A stretch of DNA of 64,000 nucleotides from Caloramator mitchellensis (GCF_001440545.1 NZ_LKHP01000003.1:1-64000); one strand, 5' to 3'. Positions 43,614 to 52,929 are shown, counted from the first letter of the stretch. Made by a program: numbers and translations. The notes: a model not told the origin generated them from the letters alone.

Positions 43614-45974
43614 ATGGTAGAACTATTGGCACCGGCTGGAGATTTTGAAAGTCTAAAGGCTGCAGTAATAAATGGAGCAAATGCTGTTTATATTGGAGGA
43701 AAAGAATTTTCAGCAAGGCAGTATGCTGGAAATTTTGATAGACAGGAAATAATAGATGCAGTTAGATTTAGCCATGCTTATGATGTTAAGGTTTATGTAA
43801 CTTTAAATACTCTTTTGAAAAATGAGGAGCTTAATGATGCCCTTAATTACGCTGCCTTTTTATATGAATCAGGGGTAGACGCGATTATAGTCCAGGACAT
43901 TGGTTTTTTAAAATTATTAAAGGAAATACTTCCTGAATTTGAGGTCCACGCCAGCACACAAATGAGCGTCAACAACTTAGATGGCGTAAATCATCTCTAC
44001 TCATTAGGAGTTAAAAGGGTGGTTCTTGCGAGGGAACTTAGCCTTAGTGAAATAGAATATATATGCAAAAACACGCAGGCCGAGATTGAAGTGTTCATCC
44101 ACGGAGCCCTTTGTATTTGCTTTTCAGGACAATGCCTTTTTAGCAGTATGATAGGCGGAAGAAGCGGCAACAGAGGGCGCTGTGCACAGCCTTGCAGAAT
44201 GCAATATTCCCTCGAAGGTGGCGAAAAAAGCTATATATTAAGTCCTAAGGATTTATGGACTATTGAACATATAGATAAACTTATAAAGGCAGGGGTAAAG
44301 TCTTTAAAAATTGAAGGTAGAATGAAAAGACCGGAATACGTTGCAACAGTTGTATCTTCCTACAGAAAAGCAATCGATAATGGTTTAGATGAAGAAGATA
44401 AGAAAAACATAATGAGCATTTTCAACAGAGGTGGATTTACAACTGCATATTTGTTTGAAAATCAGGGGCCAGAAATGATGAGCTACCAAAACCCAAAAAA
44501 TTGGGGAACAGCACTTGGAAAGGTTTTGGACAAAAAGGGGAAATTCGTTATAATCAAACTTGAAGATAAATTGAACTTAGGCGATGGAATTGAAATATTT
44601 GGAACCGGCAAAGGAGTTCCAGTGAATAAGATATATAAGAACGGAAAAGAAGTAGAATCAGCCAACAGGGGTGATGAGGTTAAGATATACTTTGAAGAGG
44701 CTAAAAAGGGAGATAAAATATATAAAACCCAGGATATAAAGCTCATTGAAAGGGCAAGGGAGAGCTTTGAAGGAAAGTGCATAAAAAAGGTCCCTATAAA
44801 TGGTTGTTTTAAAGCAGACTTAGAGAAAGTGGTGCTGACCATTAAAAAAGACGACGTAGAGGTTAAAGTTTTAGGCGAAGCACCTCAAAGGGCAATATCA
44901 AAGCCTACAACAAGGGAAAAGGTGATTGAATCCCTATCAAAGACCAAGGATACGCCGTTTTATTTTGAAGATTTGGAAGTGGAAATGCAAGAGGGTCTGA
45001 TGATTCCTATATCACAGATAAACGAATTAAGACGCAGCGCCATTGAAAAGCTGTTAGATAAACTTCAAAACAAAAAGCAAAGGGTTGATATAAATATTAA
45101 CTTTTCTAAAAATAAAAAGGAAATCATCCCAAAGGTTGCAGTTAAAACCGGCAGAATAGATGTTGCAAGAGCAGCAATAGAAGCGGGTGCAGATATTGTA
45201 TTCTTTGGAGGAGACAGATTAAGAATAAACAGCAAAGATATAGAAGGCCTTATACAGCACAAAGAAAAAATAGCCCCTTACTTTTCAGAAATTATAATCG
45301 AAGAATTCGATGCCCTAAAACAAAGAGCAAAAGAGCTTAAAAGTAAAGGTTTCAATTGTGCTCTGTGCGGAAACATAGGCTTTTATAAAGCGCTTAAAGA
45401 AATAGAATATGATGTTTACCTTGATAAGGGCTTTAATATATTCAATTCTTTTTCTGTTGATTTGTTTGAAAATAAAGCGGCACTTATATCTTATGAATTA
45501 AACATTAAAGAAATTAAAAATCTTATTGAGAACACAAAAGGCAATACTATGATAACCGTCTATGGAAGAACAAAACTTATGGTCAGCAGATACTGCCCAA
45601 TTGGAAGCAGCAAAGGATATAATAGGGAAACATGTCCGAATGTATGCAATAACAAAATACACTATTTAAAGGATAGGATGGGCGAGAAATTCCCAATAGC
45701 TACTGATATATATTGCAGAAGCCATATATATAATTCAAAAAAAACTATAGTGCTTGAACATATAAAGGACCTTTTAAGTCTTAATAGCGACTACTGGGTT
45801 CTTGAGTTTTTAGACGAGGATGCACATGATGTTAAAAATATAGTTTCAGCTTATAAGGATGCAATATCAAGAGGAATTAAAGGAGATTTTACACTTAGCC
45901 AATTAGCAATAGGTATATTAGAGAAGAATAAAAATGACATAACAAAGGGACATTTCTATAGAGGGGTTCAATAA
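43614..45974 (+). CDS. U32 peptidase family protein (RlhA/YegQ-like, DUF3656)
   Basis: A 786-residue protein. The U32 signature is present as EVFIHGALCICFSGQCLFS, and further cysteines (GRCAQPC, RYCPIGS, TCPNVCN) may bind an Fe-S cluster. The long C-terminal part (DUF3656 region, about 380-500, plus a second U32-like part) matches the RlhA group. Some U32 proteins make 5-hydroxycytidine or 5-hydroxyuridine in RNA (RlhA, TrhP) rather than acting as proteases. GGGAGG before ATG 43614. The next gene is mutS2, 12 bases downstream. Exact substrate unknown. Confidence 0.82.
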   Translation: MVELLAPAGDFESLKAAVINGANAVYIGGKEFSARQYAGNFDRQEIIDAVRFSHAYDVKVYVTLNTLLKNEELNDALNYAAFLYESGVDAIIVQDIGFLKLLKEILPEFEVHASTQMSVNNLDGVNHLYSLGVKRVVLARELSLSEIEYICKNTQAEIEVFIHGALCICFSGQCLFSSMIGGRSGNRGRCAQPCRMQYSLEGGEKSYILSPKDLWTIEHIDKLIKAGVKSLKIEGRMKRPEYVATVVSSYRKAIDNGLDEEDKKNIMSIFNRGGFTTAYLFENQGPEMMSYQNPKNWGTALGKVLDKKGKFVIIKLEDKLNLGDGIEIFGTGKGVPVNKIYKNGKEVESANRGDEVKIYFEEAKKGDKIYKTQDIKLIERARESFEGKCIKKVPINGCFKADLEKVVLTIKKDDVEVKVLGEAPQRAISKPTTREKVIESLSKTKDTPFYFEDLEVEMQEGLMIPISQINELRRSAIEKLLDKLQNKKQRVDININFSKNKKEIIPKVAVKTGRIDVARAAIEAGADIVFFGGDRLRINSKDIEGLIQHKEKIAPYFSEIIIEEFDALKQRAKELKSKGFNCALCGNIGFYKALKEIEYDVYLDKGFNIFNSFSVDLFENKAALISYELNIKEIKNLIENTKGNTMITVYGRTKLMVSRYCPIGSSKGYNRETCPNVCNNKIHYLKDRMGEKFPIATDIYCRSHIYNSKKTIVLEHIKDLLSLNSDYWVLEFLDEDAHDVKNIVSAYKDAISRGIKGDFTLSQLAIGILEKNKNDITKGHFYRGVQ

Positions 45975-45986
45975 GGAGTTGATTTT

Positions 45987-48353
45987 ATGAATGAAAAGAC
46001 ATTTAGGATACTTGAATTTGATAAGATAATTAAAATGCTTTCTGATAGAGCAGTTTCAAACCTTGGAAAAAAGATGTGCTTGGAATTGATGCCTTCTTCA
46101 AATATACGCGAGGTTATTGAAAGGCTGGATGAGACTAAGGAGAGCTATGAAATAGTATTAAAATGGGGGAGTCTGCCATTAGAAGGCGTTAAGGATATAA
46201 GCGAAACGGTAAGAAGAGCAAATATGGGGTTTGTATTAAATCCAGGAGAACTATTAAAGGTTGCTGATGTTTTAAGGGTTACCAAAAGGCTGAAAACTTT
46301 CTTTTCAGACGGTGCAAAAAGAGAAAACTACCCAATTATAAACGAAATAATAGAAGGTCTAATTTATATAAAGCATCTGCAGGATGATATAGAAAGGGTA
46401 GTTATCAGCGAAGAGGAAATAAGCGATAGGGCAAGCGAAAAACTATACAGCATAAGACGTGCTATTAAGGACAAAAATTTAAGGATAAAAGAAAAGCTAC
46501 AATCCATGCTACATGGATACTCTAAATATCTACAGGACCCGATTATTACGATGCGAAATGGTAGATATGTAATTCCTGTTAGGGCAGAGTTTAAGGGAAG
46601 CGTCCCGGGGCTTGTTCATGACCAGTCCTCCAGCGGTTCCACCCTTTTTATTGAGCCTATGCCGGTTGTTGAACTAAACAACGAGATTAAGGAACTTGAA
46701 CTTAAGGAGAAAGCTGAAATTGAAAGAATTTTGAGCGAGCTCTCTGAAAAGGTAAGCCAAAATGCCGATGAACTTAACTATGACAACGAAAACATTGCAT
46801 ACCTTGACTTTTTAATGGCAAAGGCAAAATTTGGGCTTGATTTTGAATGCTCTATTCCTGAGGTTAACGACAAGGGAATAATAAATTTTAAAAGAGCAAG
46901 GCACCCTCTTATCGATAAGGATAAGGTAGTTCCAATAGATATAAGGCTTGGGCAGAACTATAAGGCGCTGGTTATAACAGGGCCAAACACAGGTGGTAAG
47001 ACAGTAACATTAAAAACCACAGGGCTTTTGACCCTTATGGCGATGTCCGGGCTTGCAATCCCATGTAACGATGGCTCGCAGGTTTCTACATTTGAAAAGA
47101 TTTATGCAGATATTGGGGATGAACAGAGCATTGAACAAAACCTTTCAACATTCTCATCCCACATGAAGAATATAATAAACATCGTAAACGATGTAAACGA
47201 AAAATCACTAGTTCTTGTGGATGAGCTAGGTGCTGGAACAGACCCTGTCGAAGGTGCGGCACTTGCAATGTCCCTTCTTGAATATTTCTACGATAAGGGA
47301 GCAAAGCTTGTTGCAACTACGCATTACAGTGAAATAAAGGTTTTTGCCATGGAAAAGCAGGGTTTTGAAAACGCCAGCGTTGAATTCGATGTTGAAACTT
47401 TAAGGCCAACGTATAGGCTGCTTATAGGCATTCCTGGAAAATCAAATGCGCTTGAAATTTCAAAAAGGCTTGGGTTAGATGAACATATTATTGAAAAGGC
47501 AAGGGGATTTATTTCAAAGGACGTTGCTAAATTCGAGGATGTCATACAAGCCCTTCAAAACAAGACTATGCTTGTTGAACGTGAGCTGGACGAGATAGAT
47601 AGGATAAAAAGAGAAGCGCAGGAGCTAAAAAAGGACTACTCAGAAAGAAAATACAAACTTGATTTGCAAAGGGAAAAGGAAATTAAAAAGGCACAGGAAG
47701 AAGCAAGAAGGATTTTAAGACAGGCAAAGGAAGAGGCTGATGCAATAGTCAGGGAACTTAATGAACTTAGAAAAAAAGCTGTCGACGCTGCCTCAATTAA
47801 AGAAGCTGAAGAAGCAAGAAGAAAGCTTAACGAAAGGATTACAAAGACTCAATCAAACGATGATGAAATGGTAATGAGGGCAGGCATGCAGCCGGTTGAG
47901 GAAGTAAAAATTGGTGAAGAAGTTTTTGTATCAACCGTTCAGGCAAAGGGAACTGTATTGACCATGCCGGACAGCAAAGGTGAGGTCCAGGTTCAAATAG
48001 GTGTTATGAAGCTTAATGTTCCTCTAAATAAATTATTAAGGGAAGAGAAGAGCAAAAAAGAAGCAGCCAAACTTGGAACCACAAAGATAATCAAGGAAAA
48101 GGCACAAAACATTTCAAGCACAATCGACCTTAGGGGTCAGACAATAGATGAAGCAATGTATAATCTTGATAAATACCTCGATGATGCATATTTATCAGGG
48201 ATAAACAAAATAACCATTATTCATGGAAAAGGAACCGGAGCATTAAGAGAAGGAATTCAAAGGGAACTTAGGAATCATCCATATGTAAAGAGCTTTAGGA
48301 TTGGAGATTTCAACGAAGGAGGCAGCGGTGTTACTGTCGTTGAATTAAAATAA
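45987..48353 (+). CDS. mutS2: Endonuclease MutS2
   Basis: A 788-residue homologue of MutS lacking the mismatch-recognition domain, with roles in recombination control and ribosome rescue. The clamp/core occupies about 1-310, and the ATPase has Walker A GPNTGGKTV (about 331-339) and later VLVDELGAGTDP. A long coiled coil (about 515-630) precedes the C-terminal Smr nuclease domain (IDLRGQTIDEAMYNLDKYLD...IIHGKGTGALREGI, in parts, from about 712). AAGGAGTTG before ATG 45987. Downstream comes a long palindromic element. Confidence 0.95.
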   Translation: MNEKTFRILEFDKIIKMLSDRAVSNLGKKMCLELMPSSNIREVIERLDETKESYEIVLKWGSLPLEGVKDISETVRRANMGFVLNPGELLKVADVLRVTKRLKTFFSDGAKRENYPIINEIIEGLIYIKHLQDDIERVVISEEEISDRASEKLYSIRRAIKDKNLRIKEKLQSMLHGYSKYLQDPIITMRNGRYVIPVRAEFKGSVPGLVHDQSSSGSTLFIEPMPVVELNNEIKELELKEKAEIERILSELSEKVSQNADELNYDNENIAYLDFLMAKAKFGLDFECSIPEVNDKGIINFKRARHPLIDKDKVVPIDIRLGQNYKALVITGPNTGGKTVTLKTTGLLTLMAMSGLAIPCNDGSQVSTFEKIYADIGDEQSIEQNLSTFSSHMKNIINIVNDVNEKSLVLVDELGAGTDPVEGAALAMSLLEYFYDKGAKLVATTHYSEIKVFAMEKQGFENASVEFDVETLRPTYRLLIGIPGKSNALEISKRLGLDEHIIEKARGFISKDVAKFEDVIQALQNKTMLVERELDEIDRIKREAQELKKDYSERKYKLDLQREKEIKKAQEEARRILRQAKEEADAIVRELNELRKKAVDAASIKEAEEARRKLNERITKTQSNDDEMVMRAGMQPVEEVKIGEEVFVSTVQAKGTVLTMPDSKGEVQVQIGVMKLNVPLNKLLREEKSKKEAAKLGTTKIIKEKAQNISSTIDLRGQTIDEAMYNLDKYLDDAYLSGINKITIIHGKGTGALREGIQRELRNHPYVKSFRIGDFNEGGSGVTVVELK

Positions 48354-48366
48354 AAGTCAGGCTGCA

Positions 48367-48668
48367 GGCTGCCGCAAAACAAGCCAAACCTTAAATTAGA
48401 TTAAATCTAGAGCCTCATGAATGATTTCCTTGGCTTCACTCAAAAACCTAAGTAACTCTAAGCTTTTCTTTGTTTTCAAAAGGCCTACCCGCGTGAGCCT
48501 ACGTCCTGTAGGCCACGCGGCTCTGCTCGTCCTGAGCAGAATTACGGCCTTTTGAAAAGTCGAAAAGCAAGAGTTACTAAGGTTCATGAGAGGCGCCTTT
48601 TGAAATCATTTCATGAGGCTCAAAAAAGTTAAATCCTATAATAAGGGTTAGCCAGTTTTGCGGCAGCC
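48367..48668. repeat. Large nested palindrome, CATGAATGATT family, copy d
   Basis: Roughly 300 bases with no ORF that I accept. Outer repeat GGCTGCCGCAAAAC (48367-48380) / GTTTTGCGGCAGCC (48655-48668). Next, GAGCCTCATGAATGATTTC (48410-48428) / GAAATCATTTCATGAGGCTC (48602-48621). Then CCTAAGTAACTCT / AGAGTTACTAAGG, TTTTCAAAAGGCC / GGCCTTTTGAAAA, and two terminal hairpins with the same GTCCT loop: CGCGTG...CCTAC-GTCCT-GTAGG...CACGCG and CTGCTC-GTCCT-GAGCAG. It could be a structured RNA or a MITE-like element. Confidence 0.75.
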
Positions 48669-48671
48669 CTA

Positions 48672-48700
48672 TTTACAATAGTGGATTTTTGTTATATAAT
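48672..48700 (+). promoter_or_regulatory. Promoter of the DUF523 gene
   Basis: TTTACA (48672-48677), a 17-base spacer and TATAAT (48695-48700), right after the palindromic element. Confidence 0.75.
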
Positions 48701-48736
48701 TATGACTTGTTTGAATTTTTAAAGAGGTGTTGCAGT

Positions 48737-49213
48737 ATGATTTTAGTTAGTGCATGCCTTTGCGGTGTAAATTGTAAATACGACGGAAACAACAATTTAA
48801 ATGAATACATATATGAATTGTTAAAACAGGGCAAGTTAGTCCCAGTATGTCCAGAGCAGCTTGGAGGTATGTCTACCCCAAGGCATCCATCTGAGATAGT
48901 GGGTGGAAGCGCAAAGGATGTATTGGAGGGAAAGGCAAAGGTTATTAACAAAAAGGGAGAGGATGTAACAAGATTTTTTGTAAAAGGAGCCTATGAAACT
49001 TTAAATATAGCAAGAACGTTTAATTGTAAAGCTGCAATTTTAAAGGCCAAGAGCCCATCCTGCGGAAGTGGAAAAATTTACGATGGAACATTTGAGGGAA
49101 GACTTATTGATGGAAATGGGATAACTTCTGAACTACTAATAAAAAACGGGGTAGAAGTAATTGATGAAACTGACGTTGCTGCAATAAAGGATATAGTAGA
49201 AAGGATGAGTTAA
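48737..49213 (+). CDS. DUF523 family protein
   Basis: A 158-residue cytoplasmic protein. Conserved cysteine motifs are visible: SACLCGVNCKYDG (N-terminus), PVCPEQLGGM and KSPSCGSGKIYDGTF. They could bind a metal or Fe-S cluster. The function of DUF523 is not known. ATG 48737 follows AGAGGTG; the frame is open upstream from 48689. The permease gene starts right after the stop. Confidence 0.85.
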   Translation: MILVSACLCGVNCKYDGNNNLNEYIYELLKQGKLVPVCPEQLGGMSTPRHPSEIVGGSAKDVLEGKAKVINKKGEDVTRFFVKGAYETLNIARTFNCKAAILKAKSPSCGSGKIYDGTFEGRLIDGNGITSELLIKNGVEVIDETDVAAIKDIVERMS

Positions 49214-50545
49214 TTGGAGGCAAGAAAACTTGAATACGTTGAAGAAAAGAAGGAGTTAAAAAAGGAGTTAGGACTACTTGAAGCAATAGCAATAGTTATT
49301 GGTGTAGTAATTGGCTCTGGTATATTCTTTAAGCCAGCGATAGTTGCTAAAAACGCTGGAGCACCAGGGCTTGGAATACTTGCTTGGGTAGTTGGAGGGG
49401 TTATAACGATTGCAGCAGGGCTTACAGTTGCAGAGATTGCAGCAGCAATACCAAAAACAGGCGGGCTTTACGCATATCTAAAGGAATTATACGGTGATTT
49501 CTGGGCATACCTTTTAGGATGGGTGCAGATAACAGTTTACTTCCCAGGCTCACTTGCAGCTCTTGCTATTATATTCGCAACACAGGCTACAACATTTATC
49601 CCAATGACAGAAATGCAGCAAAAACTGCTTGCTATATTCATATTGTTCTTCTTAGCAGCAGCAAATGTTATTTCGACTAAGTTTGGAGGCAAAATACAAA
49701 CAGTTGCAACAATTGGCAAATTAGTTCCTATATTTGTAATTGCTATTTTCGGACTTATAAAGGGAACGGCTCATGGATTTACTCCAATGGTTTCAAGCAC
49801 AAGCACAGCAGGAGGATTTGGTCTTGCAATACTTGGAACGCTTTGGGCCTATGACGGATGGATTAACGTAGGAAATATAGCTGGAGAATTAAAAAACCCT
49901 GCAAAGGACCTACCAAAGGCAATAATATTAGGGCTTGGACTTGTTTTAGTAGCTTATTTATCAGTCAACCTTGCAGTATTGAATGTATTACCTTTTGACC
50001 AGGTTGTTGCTTCTAAAAAGGCAGCATCGGACGCAGCAGTTGTTATGTTTGGAAATTTTGGTGCATCATTTATATCCCTTGGAATATTAGTCTCAATATT
50101 TGGTGCATTAAACGGATATATATTGACTGCATCAAGAGTTCCCTATGCTATGGCGGAGGAAGGATTGCTTCCTTTCAAGGGATTCTTCTCAAAGCTAAAT
50201 GAAAAATCAGGAACGCCAATAAATTCAATAATTTATCTTTTTGTTGTTGGTGTAGTATATATAATGACAGGTTCTTTCGACACTTTAACTGATTTAGTTG
50301 TATTTGTATTATGGATATTCTTTACTATGGCTGTAGCAGGTGTATTCATTCTTAGAAAGAAGTTTAAGCACCTCAAAAGACCATATACAGTTCCACTATA
50401 CCCAATCGTTCCAATAATAGGAATTGCAGGCGGTATATTTATACTTTTCAGCACAATAACAGCAAGCCCATCAAGAGCACTTCTTGGAATAGGAGTTACC
50501 GTAATTGGTGCACCTATATATATGTATATAAGAAAGAATAAGTAA
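49214..50545 (+). CDS. APC-family amino acid permease (LAT/SteT-like)
   Basis: A 443-residue permease with about 12 helices. The first helix contains the classic substrate-binding GVVIGSGIFFKPA, followed by PKTGGLYAYLKELYG. The latter pair is typical of the LAT-like exchangers (SteT). Amino acid specificity cannot be told. Translation starts with TTG 49214, directly after the DUF523 stop, with AAAGGATGAG as the binding site. It may be coupled with DUF523. Confidence 0.88.
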   Translation: MEARKLEYVEEKKELKKELGLLEAIAIVIGVVIGSGIFFKPAIVAKNAGAPGLGILAWVVGGVITIAAGLTVAEIAAAIPKTGGLYAYLKELYGDFWAYLLGWVQITVYFPGSLAALAIIFATQATTFIPMTEMQQKLLAIFILFFLAAANVISTKFGGKIQTVATIGKLVPIFVIAIFGLIKGTAHGFTPMVSSTSTAGGFGLAILGTLWAYDGWINVGNIAGELKNPAKDLPKAIILGLGLVLVAYLSVNLAVLNVLPFDQVVASKKAASDAAVVMFGNFGASFISLGILVSIFGALNGYILTASRVPYAMAEEGLLPFKGFFSKLNEKSGTPINSIIYLFVVGVVYIMTGSFDTLTDLVVFVLWIFFTMAVAGVFILRKKFKHLKRPYTVPLYPIVPIIGIAGGIFILFSTITASPSRALLGIGVTVIGAPIYMYIRKNK

Positions 50546-50552
50546 TGCTTCA

Positions 50553-50627
50553 GAGCCTCACAAATTTGTGGGGCTCATTTTATCATTAAAATGCCGCCTT
50601 TAGATTTTTGAGGCTCTATTAATGATA
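50553..50627 (+). terminator. Terminator with alternative pairing partner
   Basis: GAGCCTCACAAA / TTTGTGGGGCTC (50553-50576), followed by ATTTTAT, is a probable terminator for the permease gene. A second TGAGGCTC (50609-50616) can also pair with GAGCCTCA, and TATCATTAA (50581-50589) pairs with TTAATGATA (50619-50627). The two folds exclude each other. Confidence 0.55.
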
Positions 50628-50756
50628 GCAAAATTACTTTAATTGTATTTAATAAAAGGCTAATTAAAGTTTCAAAATATGGTATAATATTCATATGTTT
50701 TAATTAAAGTTCAACATAAATTACCAGTTGAGATAATGAATTGATATTTAAGGAAA

Positions 50757-50786
50757 GCGGGGTGAAGGTCGGGATTCCGACTTGTG
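50757..50786 (+). promoter_or_regulatory. Ribosome-binding site separated from start by a hairpin
   Basis: A GGGGTGA motif (50759-50765) lies 21 bases before ATG 50787, too far for normal initiation. Between them AGGTCGG (50766-50772) and CCGACTT (50777-50783) form a 7-bp stem with a GATT loop. Folding would bring the two within a few bases. Confidence 0.5.
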
Positions 50787-51296
50787 ATGTTAAAGGGAAA
50801 CAAAACCTATATAAGAGCAATTGAAATGGAAGATGCCAGAATATTATCAGCTTGGCTCAACGATAGAGAAACAAACGAACACCTTGATATTATTTATCCT
50901 ATTTCCAAGAGATACTGCGATAATTTTACGCTTGAAGGAGAAGAGCATAATAAAAAAGTTTTTATAATTGAAAATGAAGACAGAAAGCCGATAGGGCTAA
51001 TAATAATAGACAATATAAAATGGGAATATAGAAATTGTGAAATAGGAATTGCAATATATGATAAAAATTTCAGAGGGAAAGGTTATGCAAAGGATGCGCT
51101 TAGCGTAGTTATTGATTTTATTTTCAACGATATGAACATGCATCTTATACACCTTAGAGTATCTGAAGAAAATAAAACTGCGATTGAGCTGTATAATAAA
51201 TTTGGATTTGTAGTTGAAGGAATGCTGAGAGACAGGTATTATAGAAATGGGAAGTATCATAATATTATCATAATGAGCAAAATAAAAGGGGAGTGA
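50787..51296 (+). CDS. GNAT family N-acetyltransferase (RimJ/RimL-like)
   Basis: A 169-residue acetyl-CoA-dependent acetyltransferase. The acetyl-CoA loop is visible as FRGKGYAKDAL (around 103-113), and the C-terminal NKTAIELYNKFGFVVEGMLRDRYYRNGKYHNIIIMS (in parts) is typical of the RimJ/RimL-type (Acetyltransf_3) group. The substrate is unknown. ATG 50787 is the likely start; an in-frame GTG precedes it. The next gene is 4 bases after the stop codon. Confidence 0.85.
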   Translation: MLKGNKTYIRAIEMEDARILSAWLNDRETNEHLDIIYPISKRYCDNFTLEGEEHNKKVFIIENEDRKPIGLIIIDNIKWEYRNCEIGIAIYDKNFRGKGYAKDALSVVIDFIFNDMNMHLIHLRVSEENKTAIELYNKFGFVVEGMLRDRYYRNGKYHNIIIMSKIKGE

Positions 51297-51300
51297 TATT

Positions 51301-51840
51301 ATGAAGATTGGGTTTATAAGCGATATTCACGGTTATCCTGAAAAATTTAATATGGCTCTAAAATACCTAAAGGATGCCGACGCCATTTTATGTGCTGGTG
51401 ATATATTATATCATGGTCCAAGAAATCCTATTATGGAAGGATACAACCCACTGCCACTTGCGGATGAGATTAAAAATACAAAAATACTCATCGCAAAGGG
51501 AAACTGCGATGCAGAAGTGGATGAAATGGTTTTAGGGTTTTCACTCATGCCAGTTATATATTATGAAAAGGACGGGATTAGAATAATAACTTTACACGGA
51601 CACAATCATGACGAGGCAGGGCTTGAAAATTTAGCAAAGTCCTATAATGCCAATTTAGTAGTTACAGGGCATACACATGTTAGAAAGTTCGAGAAGATAA
51701 ATGGAATTACATATATAAATCCAGGCAGCGTATCAATTCCAAAGGGAGATGGGCAACCAAGCATAGCGATTTATGAGGATGGACAAATTAATTTCATAAA
51801 CATAGAAAATGGTCAAATAATAGAATCACATAGAATTTGA
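51301..51840 (+). CDS. YfcE/MJ0936-family phosphodiesterase
   Basis: A 179-residue metallophosphoesterase. The metal ligands are visible: ISDIHGY (D and H), CAGDILYHG (D), AKGNCD (N), TLHGHNHD (H) and VVTGHTHVRKF (H), as in small YfcE/Vps29-like enzymes. The physiological substrate is unknown. GGGGAGTGAT lies before ATG 51301. Co-transcribed with the GNAT and FMN enzyme genes. Confidence 0.9.
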   Translation: MKIGFISDIHGYPEKFNMALKYLKDADAILCAGDILYHGPRNPIMEGYNPLPLADEIKNTKILIAKGNCDAEVDEMVLGFSLMPVIYYEKDGIRIITLHGHNHDEAGLENLAKSYNANLVVTGHTHVRKFEKINGITYINPGSVSIPKGDGQPSIAIYEDGQINFINIENGQIIESHRI

Positions 51841-51854
51841 TAGGGGGAGAAAAA

Positions 51855-52874
51855 ATGGACTATAAAGAAATGCTAAAGACAGCACGAGAAAACTTAAATG
51901 GAAGCTGCAGAGTTTGCCGGGAGTGCAATGGGGTTGTTTGTGCAGGAGAAGTTCCTGGAATGGGAGGAAGTATTACTGGTTCAGCCTTCATTGAAAATTA
52001 TGAGTCGCTAAAAAAAGTAAAGCTAAACATGAGGCTTATACATGATGCTAAGAATCCTGACACCTCAATTGAGCTTTTTGGCAAGAAACTAAGAGTTCCT
52101 GTTCTTGCTGCTCCAGTTTCAGGAACAACTCTAAATATGGGTGGCAAGTTTACAGAAAGAGAATATATTTCCTGGGTAATAAAAGGATGCCTTGATGCTG
52201 GCATTTATCCAATGGTAGGTGATACTGCTGTTGACGCATTCCTTCCAACTAACCTTGAGGAGCTTAGCAAGGCAGGAGGCGAAGGTATAGCTATAATTAA
52301 ACCATGGGAGAATAAGAATGTAATAAATAAAATAAGAATGGCTGAAGAAGCAGGAGTATTTGCAGTAGGTGTTGATATAGACGCAGCAGGGCTTATAACC
52401 CTTGCTCTTCATGGAAAACCAGTAGGCCCAAAGACTCTTGATGAAATAAAGGAGCTTGTAAATAGCACAAAACTGCCATTCATATTAAAGGGAATAATGA
52501 CTGTTGAAGACGCTTACCTTGCAGTAGAAGCAGGCGCTTCTGCAATTGTTGTGTCAAACCACGGAGGAAGAGTATTGGACCACACCCCTGGTGTTGCTGA
52601 AGTTCTTCCTGAAATTGCAAAGGCAGTTAAGGGCAAAATAACGATATTAGCTGATGGTGGAGTTAGAAGCGGTGTCGATGTTTTAAAGATGCTTGCGCTT
52701 GGCGCCGATGCCGTATTAATTGGCAGACCGTTTGTAACTGCATCCTTTGGCGGCGGTGCTGAAGGCGTTAGGCTTTATGTGGATAAAATAGCAAACGAAT
52801 TAAAATCGGCGATGATTTTAACAGGCTGCAACGATTTAAAAAGCATCAATGAGTCGATAATATTTAATAAATAA
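51855..52874 (+). CDS. FMN-dependent alpha-hydroxy-acid dehydrogenase-like protein
   Basis: A 339-residue TIM-barrel enzyme of the lactate/glycolate oxidase (LldD) family, which oxidises alpha-hydroxy acids. Active-site blocks: VSNHGGRVLDHTPG (catalytic His, Arg), IKGIMTVEDA (FMN Lys) and ILADGGVRSGVDVLKMLALGADAVLIGRP (in pieces; FMN phosphate). It has an N-terminal cysteine-rich stretch CRVCRECNGVVC that is absent from the classical enzymes. GGGGGAGA precedes ATG 51855. In an anaerobe the electron acceptor is unlikely to be oxygen. Confidence 0.8.
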   Translation: MDYKEMLKTARENLNGSCRVCRECNGVVCAGEVPGMGGSITGSAFIENYESLKKVKLNMRLIHDAKNPDTSIELFGKKLRVPVLAAPVSGTTLNMGGKFTEREYISWVIKGCLDAGIYPMVGDTAVDAFLPTNLEELSKAGGEGIAIIKPWENKNVINKIRMAEEAGVFAVGVDIDAAGLITLALHGKPVGPKTLDEIKELVNSTKLPFILKGIMTVEDAYLAVEAGASAIVVSNHGGRVLDHTPGVAEVLPEIAKAVKGKITILADGGVRSGVDVLKMLALGADAVLIGRPFVTASFGGGAEGVRLYVDKIANELKSAMILTGCNDLKSINESIIFNK

Positions 52875-52929
52875 GGTATCTGTTGCCTACCATATTTAAA
52901 TAAATTCATATAATAGATTTAATTTTTTG

